Assembly: GCA_900318265.1 (NCBI GenBank)
Contig: ONKA01000001.1
Coordinates: 1-64,000 of the forward strand
DNA: 64,000 bases
Direction: 5' to 3'
From: an uncultured Bacteroidales bacterium
Lineage (GTDB): Bacteria; Bacteroidota; Bacteroidia; Bacteroidales; F082
In this document: positions 61,478 to 64,000 of the stretch, in pieces
How positions within the stretch are numbered: position 1 is the stretch's first letter
Layout of the letters: the number at the start of each line of letters is the position of its first letter
Translations under genes and position numbers: made by a program
Notes under the pieces: generated by a model
Database searches by the model: none
The model's input: only the letters and a program-made list of their open reading frames with translations
Told to the model about the DNA's origin: nothing

Positions 61478-61516
61478 GGCCTTTCGACCTTTCGACAAGC
61501 TCAGGGCTCAAGGGCC
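61478..61516. repeat. Dispersed palindromic element, copy 8 (downstream of chromate transporter)
   Basis: Contains CTTTCGACAAGCTCAGGGCT. It ends 5 bases before the chromate transporter stop on the other strand. Confidence 0.85.
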
Positions 61517-61520
61517 TTTG

Positions 61521-62060
61521 CTAATACGCGAAAAACCCTACCACACCCGATAACACAATGAGTAATATCGGATTGGCCTTGAAGAAATACGAGGCTACAA
61601 ATGCCAAAACGCAGATGATGACGCTGATATTGTATTGTCCGCGACCGAAGTCGACGAAGTTTTGGGTGTTCATCATAGAGAGACCCGCTGCAAAGATAAG
61701 TCCGGCAATGGCAGGCTTCAGCCCTTTCAAGGTGTTGGTCATCAGAGCATTGTTTTTCTTGCTCATGAATAATTTCAAGATGAAGTACACCATGATGATG
61801 GAAGGCAGGCAGAGCGCGAACGATGCCAACAGAGAGCCGCCGAAGCCCGCTGTGGTGTAGCCCACATAAGTCGCTAAGTTGATGGAGATGGGGCCTGGTG
61901 TCATCTGCGAGATGGCCACCATGTCGGCAAAATCGGTGGTGCTCATCCAAGCGTAGTGGTCCACCACCTCGTGTTGGATGAGGGAGAGCATGGCATAGCC
62001 GCCGCCGAAGCCCAGCACGCCGATTTTCACGAAGACCCAAAGCAGCTGCAAGTAGATCAT
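61521..62060 (-). CDS. Chromate transporter subunit (short ChrA, second gene)
   Basis: The 179-residue protein is one half-size ChrA domain: FVKIGVLGFGGGYAMLSLIQHEVV at the start, AWMSTTDFADMVAISQMTPGPISIN, the TAGFGGSLLASFALCLPSII block and further helices. Short-chain ChrA proteins work as pairs of opposite topology and export chromate or related anions. It overlaps the first ChrA gene by 4 bases. Confidence 0.9.
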   Translation of the reverse strand: MIYLQLLWVFVKIGVLGFGGGYAMLSLIQHEVVDHYAWMSTTDFADMVAISQMTPGPISINLATYVGYTTAGFGGSLLASFALCLPSIIMVYFILKLFMSKKNNALMTNTLKGLKPAIAGLIFAAGLSMMNTQNFVDFGRGQYNISVIICVLAFVASYFFKANPILLIVLSGVVGFFAY

Positions 62061-62722
62061 GGCTTAGCCTCCTCTTCTTTTTGACTTTTGGACTTCGAGA
62101 CTTCGGGCCCTTCGACCCTTCGAGGGGCCTCAGGGACCGCGGGCTCAGGGACCCTCTCGCTGTTTTGTGTCCCGTGTTTTGCAGTCTTACGTCTGATGAT
62201 CAGCGCATAGATAAGGCTTCCCGCGATGGCGGCAAGGATGACGTAGGCGGGCGAGATCTTGAGCCACCAGATGAGGAACACCGTGGCGATGGGGATGATG
62301 GCGGTCTTCCAGGTCACCTTGGCCGACTTGATCATCCGCAGCGAAGGGGCGAGGATGAGGGCCACCACGCAGGGACGGATGCCCTTGAAGATGCGTTCCA
62401 CCACGGGTTGGTCGCGGTACTCGCGAAACACCGTGGCCAAGAGCAGGATGATGGTGATGGATGGGATGATGGCACCCAGCATGGCGGCAAAGGCACCTTT
62501 CGTGCCTGCCACACGATGTCCGACGTACAAGGCCGTATTGACAGCGAACACGCCCGGAAGCGACTGAACCACAGCAATCATGTCCCAAAACTCGTCGTTG
62601 GGAATCCACTTCTTTTGGTCGACGACGGCCTTCTCCACCATCGAGAGCATGGCGTAGCCGCCCCCCAGGGTAAAGGCCCCGATCTTGAAGAAAGAGAAGA
62701 ACAGTTCAAACGCTTTTTTCAT
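62057..62722 (-). CDS. Chromate transporter subunit (short ChrA, first gene)
   Basis: The 221-residue protein is the partner half-ChrA: FFKIGAFTLGGGYAMLSMVEKAVV, WIPNDEFWDMIAVVQSLPGVFAVN, GHRVAGTKGAFAAMLGAIIPSI. It differs from the second gene by a hydrophilic C-terminal tail of about 40 residues, part of which (PEPAVPEAPRRVEGPEVSKS) is encoded by a dispersed palindromic element. The predicted -7 box is 5 bases before the ATG. Confidence 0.9.
   Translation of the reverse strand: MKKAFELFFSFFKIGAFTLGGGYAMLSMVEKAVVDQKKWIPNDEFWDMIAVVQSLPGVFAVNTALYVGHRVAGTKGAFAAMLGAIIPSITIILLLATVFREYRDQPVVERIFKGIRPCVVALILAPSLRMIKSAKVTWKTAIIPIATVFLIWWLKISPAYVILAAIAGSLIYALIIRRKTAKHGTQNSERVPEPAVPEAPRRVEGPEVSKSKSQKEEEAKP
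62105..62153. repeat. Dispersed palindromic element, copy 9 (in chromate transporter gene)
   Basis: The longest copy, with GGGCCCTTCGACCCTTCGAG, then GGGCTCAGGGACC. In frame in the C-terminal tail. Nearby GACTTCGAGACTTCG resembles the flank of copy 5. Confidence 0.85.
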
Positions 62723-62726
62723 GCCG

Positions 62727-62734
62727 CAAAATTA
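62727..62734 (-). promoter_or_regulatory. -7 box for the chromate transporter operon
   Basis: The minus strand reads TAATTTTG, ending 4 bases before the ATG, again implying an almost leaderless transcript. Confidence 0.45.
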
Positions 62735-62740
62735 CGGAAT

Positions 62741-62772
62741 TTTGTTCACCATATAAAAAATACATATATTTG
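62741..62772 (+). promoter_or_regulatory. Promoter of the YbjQ-family gene
   Basis: TTTG (62741-62744), 20 bases, then TATATTTG (62765-62772) is the best consensus promoter in the window. It supports the start at 62805 with a leader of about 29 bases. Confidence 0.75.
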
Positions 62773-62804
62773 CAGGCAAAATGGATAAACAAAATCAATG
62801 TATT

Positions 62805-63128
62805 ATGATACTTACAACTACACCAAACATTGAAGGCTGTACCATCTTGGAGTATAAAGGCGTTGTCTTTGGTGAAGTGATTGCTGGAGTGAATTTTATC
62901 AAAGACTTTGGCGCCAGTATTAGAAACTTTATTGGCGGGCGTTCGAGTTCATACGAATCAGAGCTTATCAATGCTCGTTCACAAGCATTGAATGAATTGC
63001 AGGAACGCGCAATGCAAATGGGCGCAGATGCTGTTATTGGTATTGATATTGATTATGAGGTCCTTGGTGAGAATAGTGGAATGTTGATGGTTTCTGCATC
63101 GGGTACGGCGGTCAAGCTCAGACGTTGA
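62805..63128 (+). CDS. YbjQ/UPF0145 family protein
   Basis: The protein has 107 residues from the ATG at 62805 ([20 protein letters not shown]), the usual family length; an earlier ATG at 62781 adds eight residues unlike the family. The conserved blocks are [28 protein letters not shown]-type helix ([20 protein letters not shown]) and [10 protein letters not shown]. YbjQ proteins form a pentameric heavy-metal-binding-like fold without a proven role. Confidence 0.88.
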   Translation: MILTTTPNIEGCTILEYKGVVFGEVIAGVNFIKDFGASIRNFIGGRSSSYESELINARSQALNELQERAMQMGADAVIGIDIDYEVLGENSGMLMVSASGTAVKLRR

Positions 63129-63178
63129 AATTGTTGGTAGAAATCTATTTTGAATAGTTTTTTATAAAATCATTTGAT

Positions 63179-64000
63179 ATGACATTACTTGATGCTTCTG
63201 TAATGACTTTCGACCAGCCCATAGCTTGGAACTGGCTGGTGCAATTCTGCATTTTGGCAACGGCCTTATTGTTTGGTAATGTACTGAGGACCAAGATTCC
63301 CTTCTTGCGCAAGAGCCTGATTCCTTCGGCTTTGATCGGCGGTTTGTTGCTCTTGATCTTTAAGGCGATTCCTGGGTGCAAGGAACTTATCAACAAGCCT
63401 GTGATGGAGGTTGTGACCTATCATGCCTTGGGCTTGGGTTTTGTGGCATTGGCATTGAAAAACAACAAGATAGAATCGAAGTCCACGCCGATGAAGGTGA
63501 TCGAGACGGGTGCTTTGACGGCCTCCACATACGTCATACAAGGCATCGTGGGTCTCATCGTATCCATCCTGTTTTTCTATCTTGGCGGAAAGCTGTTTTA
63601 TGCTGCGGGTTTGTTGCTGCCCATGGGCTACGGCCAAGGACCGGGCCAGGCCTTGAATTTCGGAAAGATTTTCACGACTTGGGCCGATAAACAAGGCATT
63701 CCTTTCTCAGGGGCTGACTTTGGTTTGTCCATTGCGGCCACGGGCTTCATCGTGGGTAGCGTGGTGGGCGTCATCTATATGAACATCCTGCGTCGCAAGG
63801 GCTTACTTTCGAGAAAGAAGCTTGCCGATGCCCAGGTGAACAAGTTGGAGGACTATGAAGGCAAGGGCGAGATTCCCGATGCCGAGTCCATCGACAAGCT
63901 CTCGGTGCAGATTTGCATGGTACTGTTCGTCTATTTCCTCGTTTTCCTGTTCACCAACTGGATCCAAGGGATGGATTTGGGCAATTTTGGCACTAACACC
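63179..64000 (+). CDS. GltS-like sodium:glutamate symporter (3' end beyond window)
   Basis: The first 274 codons run off the end of the window. The frame opens MTLLDASVMTFDQPIAWNWL and has at least seven hydrophobic helices. It includes IPFLRKSLIPSALIGGLLLL and the motif LLPMGYGQGPGQALNFGKIF, which matches the glycine-rich re-entrant motif of the sodium/glutamate symporter family. A charged loop (KKLADAQVNKLEDYEGKGE) separates the halves. The real substrate is unproven. It lies 50 bases after the YbjQ gene. Confidence 0.8.
   Translation, partial: MTLLDASVMTFDQPIAWNWLVQFCILATALLFGNVLRTKIPFLRKSLIPSALIGGLLLLIFKAIPGCKELINKPVMEVVTYHALGLGFVALALKNNKIESKSTPMKVIETGALTASTYVIQGIVGLIVSILFFYLGGKLFYAAGLLLPMGYGQGPGQALNFGKIFTTWADKQGIPFSGADFGLSIAATGFIVGSVVGVIYMNILRRKGLLSRKKLADAQVNKLEDYEGKGEIPDAESIDKLSVQICMVLFVYFLVFLFTNWIQGMDLGNFGTNT

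Noticed and set aside
61406..61511. Longer start for the PNGase gene
   Set aside because: The extra residues are encoded by the tandem array and the palindromic element and would bury the signal peptide.

Overview
The window looks like a chromosomal contig from an uncultured member of the Bacteroidota, most likely order Bacteroidales. Four things point there. Secreted proteins carry C-terminal type IX secretion (T9SS) sorting domains. Many genes have a Bacteroidota-type -7 box (TAnnTTTG) a few bases before the start and no clear Shine-Dalgarno sequence. Families typical of the phylum are present (DUF4301, DUF3667, DUF2779, helix-hairpin-helix outer membrane proteins, TPR proteins with a LuxR-like HTH). 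Signal peptides end in the usual ..AQ. No rRNA, phage, insertion sequence or CRISPR array was found; there are two tRNA-Leu genes. No gap between genes exceeds 300 bases.

Layout. 1-8.4 kb (minus strand): end of a secreted protein, a TPR/HTH sensor-regulator lipoprotein, an AAA/DUF4143 ATPase with a palindromic promoter, then a polysaccharide export set (Wzx-like flippase, two Wzz-like chain-length proteins, O-antigen ligase/polymerase) without glycosyltransferases. 8.5-19.3 kb: clpS, a RelA-type (p)ppGpp synthetase with a ruined hydrolase domain, a CotH-like T9SS cargo protein, two outer membrane proteins, DUF456, and a split transketolase whose C-terminal subunit is fused to a LOG-family nucleotide-binding domain. 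19.3-26.4 kb (minus strand): a compact gene set of DUF4301, TerB-like, RyR-domain, membrane Rossmann/RyR, TIR-transmembrane and exported TPR proteins. This is the best candidate for an undescribed signalling or conflict system. 26.5-31.8 kb: two tRNA-Leu genes and a heterodisulfide-reductase-like operon (HdrC-HdrB-HdrA-HdrC-HdrED). 31.8-46.5 kb: housekeeping genes (RluA-type pseudouridine synthase, dnaB, a nuclease/exonuclease pair, acylphosphatase, DUF493, a DUF368 lipid-carrier transporter, S4 protein, TrkH, clpB, EamA transporter). 46.6-64 kb: a T9SS thioredoxin-fold protein, lipoproteins, esterase, MscS channel, SUI1-like factor, an LTA-synthase-like protein with lost metal ligands, an M23 peptidase, smpB/aroC, a PNGase F-type glycoamidase, a two-gene chromate transporter, a YbjQ protein and the start of a GltS-like symporter.

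Three families of short repeats are scattered through the window. One is a palindromic element (CCCTTCGAC..GCTCAGGG) found at nine loci, seven of them inside open reading frames. The second is an inverted repeat (GTAGAGACGC..GCGTCTC) at five sites between genes. The third is a set of arrays with 7-8 bp units at six sites between genes. All functional statements rest on motifs recognised by eye; no database search was run.
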